Positions 48,656 to 58,547 of a stretch of DNA of 64,000 nt are shown here, piece by piece. Source of the DNA: JACDAN01 sp963801855 (lineage in GTDB: Bacteria; Actinomycetota; Thermoleophilia; Gaiellales; Gaiellaceae); NCBI GenBank assembly GCA_963801855.1, contig CAWDGK010000002.1, positions 682,001 to 746,000 on the forward strand, written 5' to 3'. Positions within the stretch are counted from its first letter, which is position 1. Every line of letters begins with the position of its first letter. Position numbers and translations under genes: made by a program. Below the pieces are notes generated by a model. That model did no database searches, was not told where the DNA came from, and was given only the letters and a program-made list of their open reading frames with translations.

Positions 48656-50001
48656 TACGCGCGGATCATGTCGAGCACCTCGTCGCGCTTCTGCTCCATC
48701 AGCTCCTCCGAGCGCGCCTCCAGGTTCAGGCGGAGGAGCGGCTCGGTGTTCGACGGCCGGACGTTGAAGTGCCAGTCCTCGGCCTCGACGGACACGCCGT
48801 CCAGGTGCGAGACCTTGCCTTCCGCGCCGAAGTGATCCTCGAGCTCCTTCAGCTTGAGCCCGACGTCCGGGACGGGCGTGTTCAGCTCGCCGGTGATGAA
48901 GTAGCGGTCGCGGAACGGCTGCAGGATCTCCGACAGCTTCTGGCCCCGCGTCGAGACGAGCTCGAGCATGAGGAGGAAGGGGACGACGCCGGAGTCCGCC
49001 TGGCTGAAGTCGCGGAAGTAGTAGTGGCCCGACACCTCGCCGCCGAAGAGAGCGCCCTCCTCGCGCATGCGGTGCTTGATGTAGGCGTGCCCGACACGGT
49101 TGATCAGCGCCGTCCCGCCGGCCGCTTCGATCGTGTCCGCCACGGCCCAGCTCGCGCGAACGTCGTAGATGATCTTGGCGCCGGGGCTCTTGGCCAGGAT
49201 CGTCTGAGCGAGGAGTGCGGTCACGAAGTCGCCCGGCACGAACTCTCCCGTGTCGTCGACGAAGAAGCACCGGTCGGCATCTCCGTCGAAAGCAACGCCG
49301 AAGTCGGCGCCCTCCGTCGTCGTCCGCTCGATGATGAACTCCCTGTTCTCGGGGAGGAGTGGATTCGGCTCGTGGTTCGGGAACGTCCCGTCCAGCTCGA
49401 AGTAGCAGCGAATCGCCTCGACCGGGAGGCGCTGCAGGACGGGCGGGAGCATCGCCCCGGCCATCCCGTTCGCCGCGTCGACGACGACGCGCAAGGGCTT
49501 GATCGCGGGCACGTCCACGAAGGACAGGACGCGCTCGACGTAGGCCGGCCACACGTCGTACTCCTGGACGTGGCCCGGGGTCAGGCCCCCAGACGTGTCT
49601 CCAAGGGCCACGGCCCGGTCGCGGATCTCGAGGAGCCCCGACTCGCCGCCCACGGGAAGCGCGCCCTCCCGCACGATCTTCATCCCCGTGTACTCCTTGG
49701 GATTGTGGGAGGCGGTGACCATGACGCCGCCGTCGAGATCCATGTCCCCCACCGCGAGATAGACCATCTCCGTTCCGACGAGACCGAGGTCGAGCACGTC
49801 TGCTCCCCCGTCCGAGAGGCCCCGCATCAGCGAGGCGGCCATCGTGGGCGAGGAGAGGCGCGTGTCGCGGCCGACTGCCACCCGCTTCGGAGCGAACTGC
49901 TCGACGTACGCCCGGCCGATCGCGTACGCGCCGTCCTCGTCGAGCTCGGAGGGGTGGAGCCCCCGCACGTCGTATGCCTTGAAGACCTTTGGATCGAGCA
50001 C
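48655..50001 (-). CDS. Phosphomannomutase/phosphoglucomutase
   Basis: Alpha-D-phosphohexomutase. The phosphoserine loop is VTASHNPKEYTGMKI (about 97-111), the metal loop FDGDADRCFF, the sugar-binding loop FGGEVSGHYYF and the phosphate loop RPSNTEPLLRLN. The length of 448 residues is typical of bifunctional PMM/PGM enzymes, so both mannose and glucose 1-phosphates are possible substrates. It supplies sugar nucleotides for envelope glycans. Confidence 0.93.
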   Translation of the reverse strand: MLDPKVFKAYDVRGLHPSELDEDGAYAIGRAYVEQFAPKRVAVGRDTRLSSPTMAASLMRGLSDGGADVLDLGLVGTEMVYLAVGDMDLDGGVMVTASHNPKEYTGMKIVREGALPVGGESGLLEIRDRAVALGDTSGGLTPGHVQEYDVWPAYVERVLSFVDVPAIKPLRVVVDAANGMAGAMLPPVLQRLPVEAIRCYFELDGTFPNHEPNPLLPENREFIIERTTTEGADFGVAFDGDADRCFFVDDTGEFVPGDFVTALLAQTILAKSPGAKIIYDVRASWAVADTIEAAGGTALINRVGHAYIKHRMREEGALFGGEVSGHYYFRDFSQADSGVVPFLLMLELVSTRGQKLSEILQPFRDRYFITGELNTPVPDVGLKLKELEDHFGAEGKVSHLDGVSVEAEDWHFNVRPSNTEPLLRLNLEARSEELMEQKRDEVLDMIRA

Positions 50002-50682
50002 GGCCCGATGCTACGTGGAGGGAACTCGGTGCGCTGCGCCGGTGTAGACAGGATGATGAAGGCAGTTCGTCGTGCTTCTTGCCGTCGTCGCCGCTCGTGC
50101 CTTGCCTGGCGCGGCTCGGCGCCAAAGGACTGCCCCCGGAGCGAGTCTGCGTGCGGCGAGTGGCGCTGCGTCCACGCTCGACGGATCAGCCGCAGACGTC
50201 CGCGATCTGCATCGACGACAACGTCGTCGAGCCGCCCGCCGGTGTCCGGCTACTACCGGCTCGACATATCGATTGAGGCGCGGTCGTGAGCCACGGCGCC
50301 ATCCATCTCTTCGTTCCTTCGTCAGGGACCTACTCGGACGAACGCGAGAGCCGGCGGACCGGGCGCTTCTCTGGTACGTCCCTCTACGGGCAGGCGCTGA
50401 GCCAGCTGCGCCCGGCCATCGCCGAGCTGGAGCCGTTCCCGGCGCCCTGCGCGCATGGCCGCGTCGATCGACGAGCGCGACGCCTTCAGCTCGCGCGTCG
50501 GTTTCAGGACGGGCGCGACTGGCCGCGCCTACGCTCTCGGCCAGCAGCGTCATCGTCGCGCTGCTCGCTGGCCGGCTCGTGCTCGCGGCGCGCCGGCTCC
50601 GGCTCGGGCGACCAAAAACCGCCTAGAAACCGCCCTCGAGCGGGAGTTTTCGCGCCGTCCCGTTCGTTCTTACACTTGAGGC
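50002..50682 (+). other. Region without a clear gene; possible broken coding sequence
   Basis: Several plus-strand frames of 60-185 codons overlap here, none with recognisable domains. The high-GC third-position bias jumps between frames along the stretch (for example AICIDDNVVEPPAGV in one, SHGAIHLFVPSSGTYSDE in another, SSVIVALLAGRLVLAA in a third). That is what a gene with several frameshifts would look like, perhaps a membrane or secreted protein. I do not assign a product. Confidence 0.3.
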
Positions 50683-53637
50683 GTGGAACGCAAGCTTGCA
50701 ACGGTCCTGTTCGTCGACCTCGTCGGGTCGACCGAGCTCGTAGCTGCCACCGATCCGGAGGTGGCGCGGCGTCGCGTGCAGCAATATTTCGACAAGGTCT
50801 CCCACTGCGTCGTGACGCACGGCGGCATCGTCGAGAAGTTCGCCGGCGACGCCGTCATGGCTGCGTTCGGAATTCCGCAGTCGCACGAGGACGATGCCGA
50901 GCGCGCCGTTCGCGCTGCCCTCGGAATCCTGGACGGCGTCCGCGAACTCGGTCTCGAAGCCCGAATCGGCATCGAGTCGGGCGAGGTCGTCTTCGACGCC
51001 CGCGAGTCGACCTTCGCCACCGGCGAGGCGGTGAACATCGCCGCGCGACTACAGCAGTCGGCACCCATCAACGCGATCGTGATCGGCCCGGGCGCCCACC
51101 GGCTCACCCTCGGACGCTTCGAGCTCGAAGACGAGGGGCCGGTCGAGATCCGCGGCCGCAAGGACCCGGTCTGGGCCTGGCGCGTGATCTGCGTCACCGG
51201 CGGCCGCTCGCAGGCTGCGACGCGCCGTGCCCCGCTCGTCGGCCGCGACGCCGAGCTCGAGCTGCTCGCGAACACCTACGAACGCGCCGTCCGCGATCGC
51301 CGCGCACACCTCTTCACGATCTACGGCGAGCCGGGAGTGGGGAAGAGCCGTCTCGCCTCGGAGTTCGTCGGCGGGCTCGAGGGAGCGACCGTGCTCTTCG
51401 GGCGGGCGCTGCCCTACGGCGAGGGCGTCACCTATTCGGCCCTGGCCGACATGGTCAAGGTCGCCGCGGGCATCTCCGACGACGACCCGCTCGACGCTGC
51501 GCTCGAGAAGCTTCGCGAGTGTTGCCCCGACGAAGCCGTTGCAGACCTGCTCGCCCTCGCGTCCGGCGTCCTCGAGGCCGTCAAGAGCGAGCGCAACCAG
51601 CAGGAGATCGCCTGGGCCGCGCGCGAGTGGGCGGAGAAGCTCGCGGAGCCGCAGCCGCTCGTGCTCCTCTTCGAGGACATCCACTGGGCCGAGGACGCGC
51701 TCCTCGAGCTCGTCGAGCACCTGGCCACCTGGGTGCGAAACGTCCCGATCCTCCTCGTCTGTCTTGCGCGGCCGGAGCTCCTCGACCTGAGGCCCGGGTG
51801 GGGAGGCGGCCGCGTGCGTGCAACGGCGATCGAGCTCGAGCCGCTCGGACGCGCGGACAGCGAGGCGCTCGTCGATGCGCTCGACGGCGAGCTCTCGGCC
51901 GGAGCCCGGGAAGCGCTGCTGGAGAAGACCGAGGGCAATCCGCTCTTCGTCGAGGAGACGATCCGGATGCTCCTGGAGGGCGACGGCGTGGCGGGTGGCG
52001 TCGAGCGGATCCCGGACACGCTCCAGGCGCTGATCGCAGCGCGAATCGACCAGCTTCCTCCGGGTGAGAAGGAAGTGCTCCAGGGGGCATCCGTCATGGG
52101 ACGGATCTTCTGGAAAGGCGCCCTCGACCGGCTCGTCATCGAGGGAACCGAGATCGACCCGCTGCTCGACGACCTGGAGATGCGCGAGTTCGTGATCGTC
52201 GAGCCCCGGTCGACGATCACGGGCGAGCAGGCGTTCAAGTTCAAGCACGTTCTGATCCGCGAGGTCGCCTACGGCGGCCTGTCGAAAGCCGCCCGGGCCG
52301 GCTATCACCGGCGCTTCGCCGAGTGGCTCGCAGAGCGGGCCGCGGAAGAGCTGCTGGAAGTGCGCGCCTACCACCTCGACCAGGCGACCGGCCTGATGGC
52401 CGAGCTCGACGGTGCCCCGCCGGAGGACCTCGCGATCGAAGCCGCAGCGGCGCTCGAGGAAGCCGGCCGCCGGGCCCTCGCCAGGGAGACGAATGCGACC
52501 GCGCGCAAGCTCCTGATCCGCGCCGTGGAGCTCGAGCCGACCCTCGAGCGCCGCTTCCAGGCTGCCCGCGCAGCGTGGCGCATGAGCGACTTCCCGGTCG
52601 TCTCCGGAGAGATGGAGGAGGTCTTGGAGGGCGCTCGCGAGCAGGGCGAGCGCGACCTCGAGGCGCGCGCGCTGACGGCGCTCGCAGAGGTCACCCTGCT
52701 CCGAGAAGCCGACGTCAGCCGGTCGGAAGAGCTCGCGCAGCAGGCGCTCGAAGTCGCTGAGCACGACGAGAGCCGCATCGACGCCTTGAAGATGCTGGAG
52801 ACCGTCGCCTGGTGGCGTGGCCGCCTGAGCGAGTCCGAGGGCTACGCCGAGGAGCAGCTCGAGATCGCCCGCAGGCTGGGACGACAGGATCTCGAGAGCG
52901 AGGCCCTGCTGTCCCTGGCCGGCATCTACACGTCAAGGCGTGAAGACCAGCGGGCCGAGCCGATGATCGAGCTCGCACTTGCGCTCGCCGACTCGAGCGG
53001 TTCGCTGACCACGAGGGCGCACGCGTTCATGCAGTCCGGCGAGCTCCACGCCTGGCGCGGCCGGCACGACGAAGCGCTCGAGGATTACGCGAAGGCCCGG
53101 GATCTCTTCGCCGAGGTCGGCGCAGCCACCCATCTTGCCCGGACGATGCTCAGGACGGCGGTGATCGTCCGGAAGACGGATCTCGTCGAGGCGGAGAAGC
53201 TCGCCCGGGAGGCGATCCGGATCCTCAAGCCACTGGAGGACCGAGGGACTCTGTGCGAGGTCCAGCGTTTGCTGGCAGAGATCCTGCTCGACCAGGGCAA
53301 GGTGGACGAGGCCGAGATCTACGCGCTGCGCGCGATCGAGACCGTCGGCCCGCAGGACGTCAGCTCGCAGGCCTCGACGAAGAAGTCCCTCGCGCTCATC
53401 CGCGCCCACCAGGGTCGCGACGAGGAGGCCGAGGTGCTCCTGCGGGAGTCGATCGAGATCCTCGAGCGCAGCGAGTACTCGCGCTTCCTGTCGGATCCGC
53501 TGAAGGCGCTGATCCGGTTCCTCGAGGAGCGCGAGCGCGTGGACGACGTCGTCGAGTTCAAGGAGCGCCTCGCCGAGCTCCGCGCGGGATCCGTCTCCGC
53601 GGAGGAGGAAGAGGAGAGCACCGCCAAGATCGCGTGA
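50683..53637 (+). CDS. Class III nucleotide cyclase - AAA ATPase - TPR protein
   Basis: A 984-residue multidomain regulator starting at GTG 50683. An N-terminal class III cyclase domain (about 1-160) has the metal Asp in LFVDLVGST and GIVEKFAGDAVMAAFG, plus VNIAARL (transition-state Asn and Arg), so it could be catalytic. An AAA/STAND-like ATPase follows with Walker A GEPGVGKSRL (about 213) and a Walker B candidate LVLLFEDIHW. The C-terminal 450 residues are TPR-like helices. Such proteins are thought to couple a sensor scaffold to cAMP production. Confidence 0.88.
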   Translation: MERKLATVLFVDLVGSTELVAATDPEVARRRVQQYFDKVSHCVVTHGGIVEKFAGDAVMAAFGIPQSHEDDAERAVRAALGILDGVRELGLEARIGIESGEVVFDARESTFATGEAVNIAARLQQSAPINAIVIGPGAHRLTLGRFELEDEGPVEIRGRKDPVWAWRVICVTGGRSQAATRRAPLVGRDAELELLANTYERAVRDRRAHLFTIYGEPGVGKSRLASEFVGGLEGATVLFGRALPYGEGVTYSALADMVKVAAGISDDDPLDAALEKLRECCPDEAVADLLALASGVLEAVKSERNQQEIAWAAREWAEKLAEPQPLVLLFEDIHWAEDALLELVEHLATWVRNVPILLVCLARPELLDLRPGWGGGRVRATAIELEPLGRADSEALVDALDGELSAGAREALLEKTEGNPLFVEETIRMLLEGDGVAGGVERIPDTLQALIAARIDQLPPGEKEVLQGASVMGRIFWKGALDRLVIEGTEIDPLLDDLEMREFVIVEPRSTITGEQAFKFKHVLIREVAYGGLSKAARAGYHRRFAEWLAERAAEELLEVRAYHLDQATGLMAELDGAPPEDLAIEAAAALEEAGRRALARETNATARKLLIRAVELEPTLERRFQAARAAWRMSDFPVVSGEMEEVLEGAREQGERDLEARALTALAEVTLLREADVSRSEELAQQALEVAEHDESRIDALKMLETVAWWRGRLSESEGYAEEQLEIARRLGRQDLESEALLSLAGIYTSRREDQRAEPMIELALALADSSGSLTTRAHAFMQSGELHAWRGRHDEALEDYAKARDLFAEVGAATHLARTMLRTAVIVRKTDLVEAEKLAREAIRILKPLEDRGTLCEVQRLLAEILLDQGKVDEAEIYALRAIETVGPQDVSSQASTKKSLALIRAHQGRDEEAEVLLRESIEILERSEYSRFLSDPLKALIRFLEERERVDDVVEFKERLAELRAGSVSAEEEEESTAKIA

Positions 53638-54528
53638 GGTCGGGCGGCGCGGTGCTCCGTGAGCTCCGTCAGAGCGACGCGGAAAGCGTCGCAGCGCTCT
53701 TTCGATCGGTGTTCGGCGACCAGCGCCCGATCGATGCCGCTCAGATCGTCTCCTGGATCAGGAACGAGGAGCTCGAGCCCGAGTGGCTGCAGGTGCTGGA
53801 GCTCGACGGCCGTGTGGTCGGCTACGGCGACATCGTGGTCGACGCGCGGGAAGTTGCGCTCGATGTCGCCGCTGCTCCGGAGCAATGGGACATGTTCTTC
53901 GAGTGGGCCGAGGAACGGGCTCGGGCGGAGGGCGTGCCGCGAGTCAGGATCCTGCTTCCAGCCGGGCACGAGACCGAGGGGTTAGCGGCGCGACGCGGGT
54001 ACCGGCTGTGGCGCTCGGGGTACACGATGGAGGCCGTTCTCGACGAGCCGCCGCCTGAGCTGCCGGACCGTTCCAGAGGGAATCGAGTTCCGTTCCGTAT
54101 CGCTCGAGCGACGAAGCGCAACTCCGTGCGGCACTTGACGAGGCCTTCGCGGAAGATCCCGTTCTTCCACGAGGCGACGCCGGCGCATTTCCGCGAGTTC
54201 TATCTTCGAGCGCGCGGTTTCGATCCGTCCCTCTGGCTGCTCGCCTGGGCTGGGGAGGAGCTGGCGGGCTTCGTCCTTTCCTTGCCAGAGCGCGCAGGCG
54301 AGGACCGGGCTGGGCTGGATCGAGTCGCTCGGGGTTCGCGTGCCTTGGAGGCGTCGTGGAATCGGGGAGGCGCTCCTTCGCGCGGCGATCCACGAACTGC
54401 ACGCACGCGGCCTTCGGCGGGTCGGCCTCGGCGTTGACGCGGAAAACGAATCCGGCGCGCTCAGGCTCTACGAACGTGTCGGGATGAAGGTAGCTCGCCA
54501 GCAGAACAACTGGGTGCTCGATCTCTAG
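53634..54528 (+). pseudogene. GNAT (MshD-like, tandem) acetyltransferase with several frameshifts
   Basis: The first half (VLRELRQSDAESVAALFRSVF...RVRILLPAGHETEGLAARRGY) is in one frame. Near 54064 it moves to another (VPEGIEFRSVS), then another (SSDEAQLRAALDEAFAEDP to about 54160), and back (FFHEATPAHFREFYLRARGFDPS to about 54310). The end (LGWIESLGVRVPWRRRGIGEALLRAAIHELHARG...) is in yet another frame, up to the stop at 54528. The pieces add up to a tandem GNAT protein. Four shifts in about 300 bp argue for a decayed gene or an unusually poor stretch of sequence. Confidence 0.75.
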
Positions 54529-54570
54529 GAAGTCAGATGCTTCCGAGTGTCTGGAGTGAGGAGCAGTCGG

Positions 54571-55416
54571 TCATGGGTTCCTCCTGGATGGGTGGGCGGC
54601 GGACCCCGCGAGGATCGCCCGGATCGCCTGATGGCTCTCCTCGCCGGGTGACTCGCTGATCACCGTCGCCGGTCGCTCGAAGCGCGCAAGCGCCTCGGCG
54701 AGCGGGTCGGCCCGCAGTGTCCCCTCGCCGTAGGGCAGATGGTTCTTCTCGTTCCGATTCGCGTAGGCGATGTCGGAGAAATGGATGTGGAACGGCGCTC
54801 CGGCTTCGAGGAGCTCGTCAGCCGGCCCGAGGATCGCCGCGAAGTCGTCCGCCGCCAGGAAGGCTCCGTCCGTCACGGCGTGGAGGTGCGCGAAGTCGAG
54901 GACGGGGCGGACCCAGCCGCCGAGTCGCGCCGAGATGGCGAAGACGTCCTCGGCCGTGCCGATCTCCCGCACCCGGCCCATGATCTCGACGCCGAACGGG
55001 ACTGCCCGTCCTTTGCCTTCCAGCCGCTCCCTCAGCTCGGCGAGCTGCTCGACGATCGAGTCCAGCGCCTCCTCGCGCGATCGCCCGAGCAGGAAGCCGG
55101 GATGGAAGACGACGAGCTCGGCGCCGCAGGCGGCTGCGATCCCGGCTGAATGGTCGAGCATGCCGACCGCCATCCGCTGCTTCTTGTCCCGCTCGACGTG
55201 GCCCATGAAGCCGGCGATCGGTGCGTGGACGGAGAGGACGATGCCGGCGTCTCGCGCGACCTCCCCGAGCCGCTCGGCCCACGGGTAGTCCATCCAGAAC
55301 TTGCCCTCGAAGTCGATCTCGCAGGCGCTGTAACCCCGCTCCTGAAGGAGGGAAACGGCCTCCTCGGGCGATTCGCGCGAAGGAATCCGCGCCGGGCCGA
55401 AGCGAAGCTCACCCAC
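54571..55416 (-). CDS. Endonuclease IV / sugar-phosphate isomerase-like TIM barrel protein
   Basis: A 281-residue protein with an EndoIV-like barrel. Likely metal ligands appear in order: VHAPIAGFMG (His), VVFHPGF (His), FGVEIMG (Glu), LDFAHLHA (Asp, His), FHIHFSD (His, Asp) and ISESPG (Glu). These match the trinuclear zinc-site spacing of endonuclease IV, so AP endonuclease activity is possible, though xylose-isomerase-like sugar epimerases share the fold. Confidence 0.8.
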   Translation of the reverse strand: MGELRFGPARIPSRESPEEAVSLLQERGYSACEIDFEGKFWMDYPWAERLGEVARDAGIVLSVHAPIAGFMGHVERDKKQRMAVGMLDHSAGIAAACGAELVVFHPGFLLGRSREEALDSIVEQLAELRERLEGKGRAVPFGVEIMGRVREIGTAEDVFAISARLGGWVRPVLDFAHLHAVTDGAFLAADDFAAILGPADELLEAGAPFHIHFSDIAYANRNEKNHLPYGEGTLRADPLAEALARFERPATVISESPGEESHQAIRAILAGSAAHPSRRNP

Positions 55417-55442
55417 GGTCTGACCGTACCGCTGGACCCAAT

Positions 55443-55721
55443 ATGTCGTCCGACGCCCTTCCTACCCTGATTCGCATGCCCAAAGGTCCGTCCAGAATCG
55501 ATCTGCTCGAGCTCGACATCGACCTCCGCCTCACCGACCTCTGGCGGGAGGCCGGAGATGTCGGCGAGTGGAATCTGGAGATCGTTGCGGCCTTCATGCG
55601 CGCCGCCTACGGAAAGGGCTACTGCGACGCCCTGACCGAGGACGCGCCGGGGAGCCTGTGCGAGGAGCACGGCTATCGCATCCCCGACCGGCGGCTCCCT
55701 GCACCGGTACGCGAAGGCTGA
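55443..55721 (+). CDS. Conserved hypothetical protein (about 92 aa)
   Basis: A small soluble protein (LPTLIRMPKGPSRIDLLELDIDLRLTDLWREAGDVGEWNLEIVAAFMRAAYGKGYCDALTED...). The alternating acidic and hydrophobic pattern suggests two or three helices. ATG 55443 is used; ATG 55476 would remove 11 residues. I recognise no motif. It lies just upstream of ccmE and diverges from the TIM-barrel gene. Confidence 0.65.
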   Translation: MSSDALPTLIRMPKGPSRIDLLELDIDLRLTDLWREAGDVGEWNLEIVAAFMRAAYGKGYCDALTEDAPGSLCEEHGYRIPDRRLPAPVREG

Positions 55722-55767
55722 CCGAGCCACCGGCCTAGACCCGCCGCGCGCGGTCTAGACTCTTTGC

Positions 55768-56160
55768 GTGGCCCGGCGCAGCAGCCCAGCCCGCCTCGTC
55801 ATCGCCCTCTCGGTCGCGGCGATGCTGGCCGTCTTCCTGCTCTATACGTCGATTGCCGGCGGCACCCCGCAACTCCGTCCTAGCCAGCTGAAGGGCCGCA
55901 CCGCCGAGGTGTCGATCGTCGGGAAGGTCGTGGCTCCTGTCGAGCGAAGTGGGCGCACGATCCGCTTCCGGATCAAGGACGTCGAGGGAACTTCCTCAGT
56001 TCGCCTGCCGGTGACCTACACCGGCTCCGTGCCGGACATGTTCAAGACGGGTCGCGACATCTCCCTCAAGGGAAGCCTGCGGAACGGCGTCTTCGTCGGC
56101 GTTCCCGGGACGCTCGTCACGAAGTGCCCCTCGAAGTACACGGCTAAGAAAGACACGTAA
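55768..56160 (+). CDS. ccmE: Cytochrome c maturation protein CcmE, CxxxY variant
   Basis: Periplasmic (extracytoplasmic) heme chaperone. A signal-anchor (VIALSVAAMLAVFLLYTSIA) is followed by the OB-fold (GRTAEVSIVGKVV...IRFRIKDVEG...VTYTGSVPDMFKTGRDISLKGSL). The heme-binding motif, usually HxxxY, is CPSKY here, so the ligand Cys replaces His, as in the archaeal and Desulfovibrio-type CcmE. The 130-residue length is typical. The stop overlaps the ccmF start by one base (TAATG). Confidence 0.9.
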   Translation: MARRSSPARLVIALSVAAMLAVFLLYTSIAGGTPQLRPSQLKGRTAEVSIVGKVVAPVERSGRTIRFRIKDVEGTSSVRLPVTYTGSVPDMFKTGRDISLKGSLRNGVFVGVPGTLVTKCPSKYTAKKDT

Positions 56161-58156
56161 TGCCCGAGCTGGGGCGCGCAGCGCTCATCGTCTGCCTCGG
56201 GCTGGCCCTGTACGCCGTCGTCGCAGGCGCGCTCGCAGCCGTTCAGGGCCGCCGACGGCTTGCCGAGTCCGCGGAGAACGCGGTTCTCGCGTCGTTCGGC
56301 GCAGCGCTCGTCGGCTCCGCGGTGCTCTTCGCAGCCCTCGTGCAGAACGACTTCAGCTTCGTCTACGTCGCCGACCACACGAGCCGCGAGCTTCCGCTCG
56401 GCTACACGATCTCGGCCTTCTGGGGCGGCCAGGAAGGCTCGCTCCTCCTCTGGCTCCTGATCCTCACCGGGTTCTCGGCCGCAGCCGTCCTCTTCGCCAG
56501 GCGCTCTGCTCGCAGCCTCCTCTCCTGGGCGGTGCCGATCCTCGGCGGCGTGACGGTCTTCTTCTCGTTCCTGCTCGTCGCGGTCTCGACGCCGTTTGCG
56601 ACCCAGGCGGCGCCTGCCGACGGCGCGGGCCTGAACCCGAGCCTCCAGAACCCGTACATGCTCGCCCACCCGCCGATGCTCTACCTCGGCTTCGTCGGCC
56701 TGACGATCCCGTTCGCGTTCGCGATGGGTGCGCTCCTGGCCCGGCGCAGCGACGAGCTCTGGATCGTCGTCACCCGGCGCTGGACGCTCGTCGCGTGGAC
56801 GTTCCTCGGCTTCGGCCAGCTCCTCGGCGCCCACTGGGCCTATGTCGAGGTCGGCTGGGGCGGCTACTTCGCCTGGGATCCCGTCGAGAACGCGGCGCTC
56901 ATGCCCTGGCTCGCCGCGACCGCATTCCTGCACTCGGTGATGATCCAGGAGAAGCGCGGAATGCTGAAGATCTGGAACGTGATCCTCGTCATCGGCGCGT
57001 TCTCCCTCGCCCTCTTCGGGACGTTCCTGACCCGCTCCGGGATCATCAGCTCGATTCACTCGTTCACCGAGAGCTCGATCGGGCCGTGGTTCCTCGGGTT
57101 CATCGGCGTCGTCCTCGTGGGGTCGATCGCGCTCGTGCTCTCGAGGCTGCCGATGCTTCGCTCCAAGACGCGGCTCGAGTCGCCCGTCTCGCGGGAGGCG
57201 ACGTTCCTCTACAACAATCTCCTGCTCGTCGCCTTCTGCCTGACGATCCTCTGGGGCGTCCTCTATCCGATTCTCACGGCGTGGGTGCGCGGCGAGGCGG
57301 TCACGGTCGGCCCGCCCTACTACAACTTCTTCCTGAAGGCCTTCGGCCTGCCGCTGCTGCTTCTGATGGGGATCGGACCGCTGATCGCGTGGCGCCGCGC
57401 GTCGCTCCGAGGCCTGGGGCGGACCTTCGCCTGGCCGGCGGGGGTGGCGCTCGGTTGCGGCGTCCTGCTCCTCGCGCTCGGCGCCGGTTCATCGATCCCG
57501 GGGCTCGTCGGCTACACGTTCTGCGCGTTCGTCCTCGCGTCGATCACGCTCGAGTTCGTGCGCGGGACTCGGGCACGGCGCGCGCTCTCGCCGTCCGGAT
57601 CCTGGCCGGGCGCCTTCGCGTCGCTCATCAGCCGGAACCGCCGCCGCTACGGCGGGTACGTCGTTCACGCCTCGATCGTCCTGCTCGCCGTGGGAGTGGT
57701 CGGCTCGAGCGCGTACGACACGGTCGCCGACCAGCGCCTCCGGCCGGGCGAGACGATGGTGGTCGGCGACTACGCCTTCGCTACATCGACTCGGAGCAGC
57801 GGAGGGCGGCGAACGCCCAGGAGATTCGAGCCATCGTCGAGGTCTCGCGCGACGGCGAGCGGCTCGGGACGCTCGAGCCCGGCAAGAACCGCTACTTCGC
57901 CGAGCAGCAGGTCTCCAACGAGGCCGCGATCCGGTCCGACAAGCTGAACGGGGAGGACCTCTTCCTGATCGCCGACCAGATCGACGAGGACGGCACGCTC
58001 TTCCTCCAAGCGCTCGTGAAGCCGCTCGTGAACCTGATCTGGATCGCCGGGTTCGTCTTCCTCGGCGGCGCCGGGATCGCGCTCTGGCCGGACGCGCGGG
58101 AACAGCGCCGCCTCGCGGTCCGGTACGGCAGCCGCGACTCGCTCGCGCGGGTGTGA
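56160..58156 (+). CDS. ccmF: Cytochrome c-type biogenesis protein CcmF, interrupted by one frameshift
   Basis: Polytopic heme-lyase component. The WWD-type motif region is WVEVGWGGYFAWDPVENAALMPWL-like (here VEVGWGGYFAWDPVENA), with about 15 membrane segments and the heme-facing His residues. The frame breaks near 57777-57780, where one C appears missing: after DYAF the protein continues in the next frame as RYIDSEQRRAANAQ and ends with the last membrane segment (LIWIAGFVFLGGAGIALW) at 58156. The repaired protein would be complete at about 665 residues. Confidence 0.9.
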
Positions 58157-58159
58157 ACT

Positions 58160-58492
58160 CTGAGCCCTGAGCTGCTGCTCGGCGCGCTGCTCGCGGCGGC
58201 CGCCGTGGTGTTCGTCGCCGTGCCGTTCATGCGCGCCAAGGATCCTCCAGCGCCCTCGACGCCTCCCGACGCCGCTCTCGCCGCAGCCGAGGACCGTGAC
58301 CGCGTGCTTGCCGAGCTGAAGGAGCTCGAGTTCGACCACCGCACGGGGAAGATCACCGATGACGATTACCGGGCGCAGGTGGGCCCACTGCGACAGCGCG
58401 CTGCCGCGATGTTGCCAGCAGAGACGGCAAAAAAGACCTCCGAGCAGCGGTTTTCTCCGCCTTCGGTTCCATCCAGCCGGTCAGATCGCTAG
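58160..58492 (+). CDS. Small CcmI/CycH-like membrane protein
   Basis: A short protein with one N-terminal membrane segment (LLLGALLAAAAVVFVAVPFMRA) and a soluble tail with RDRVLAELKELEFDHRTGKITDDDY, the helix typical of the CcmI N-terminus. The first in-frame ATG or GTG (58205) would cut the membrane segment, so a CTG start at 58160 is suggested; this is uncertain. It directly follows ccmF. Confidence 0.6.
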   Translation: MSPELLLGALLAAAAVVFVAVPFMRAKDPPAPSTPPDAALAAAEDRDRVLAELKELEFDHRTGKITDDDYRAQVGPLRQRAAAMLPAETAKKTSEQRFSPPSVPSSRSDR

Positions 58493-58547
58493 GATCTTTC
58501 GATCAACGGCTGGGAGGGACGCCTTCCCTGTCCGCGAACTCGCTCCT

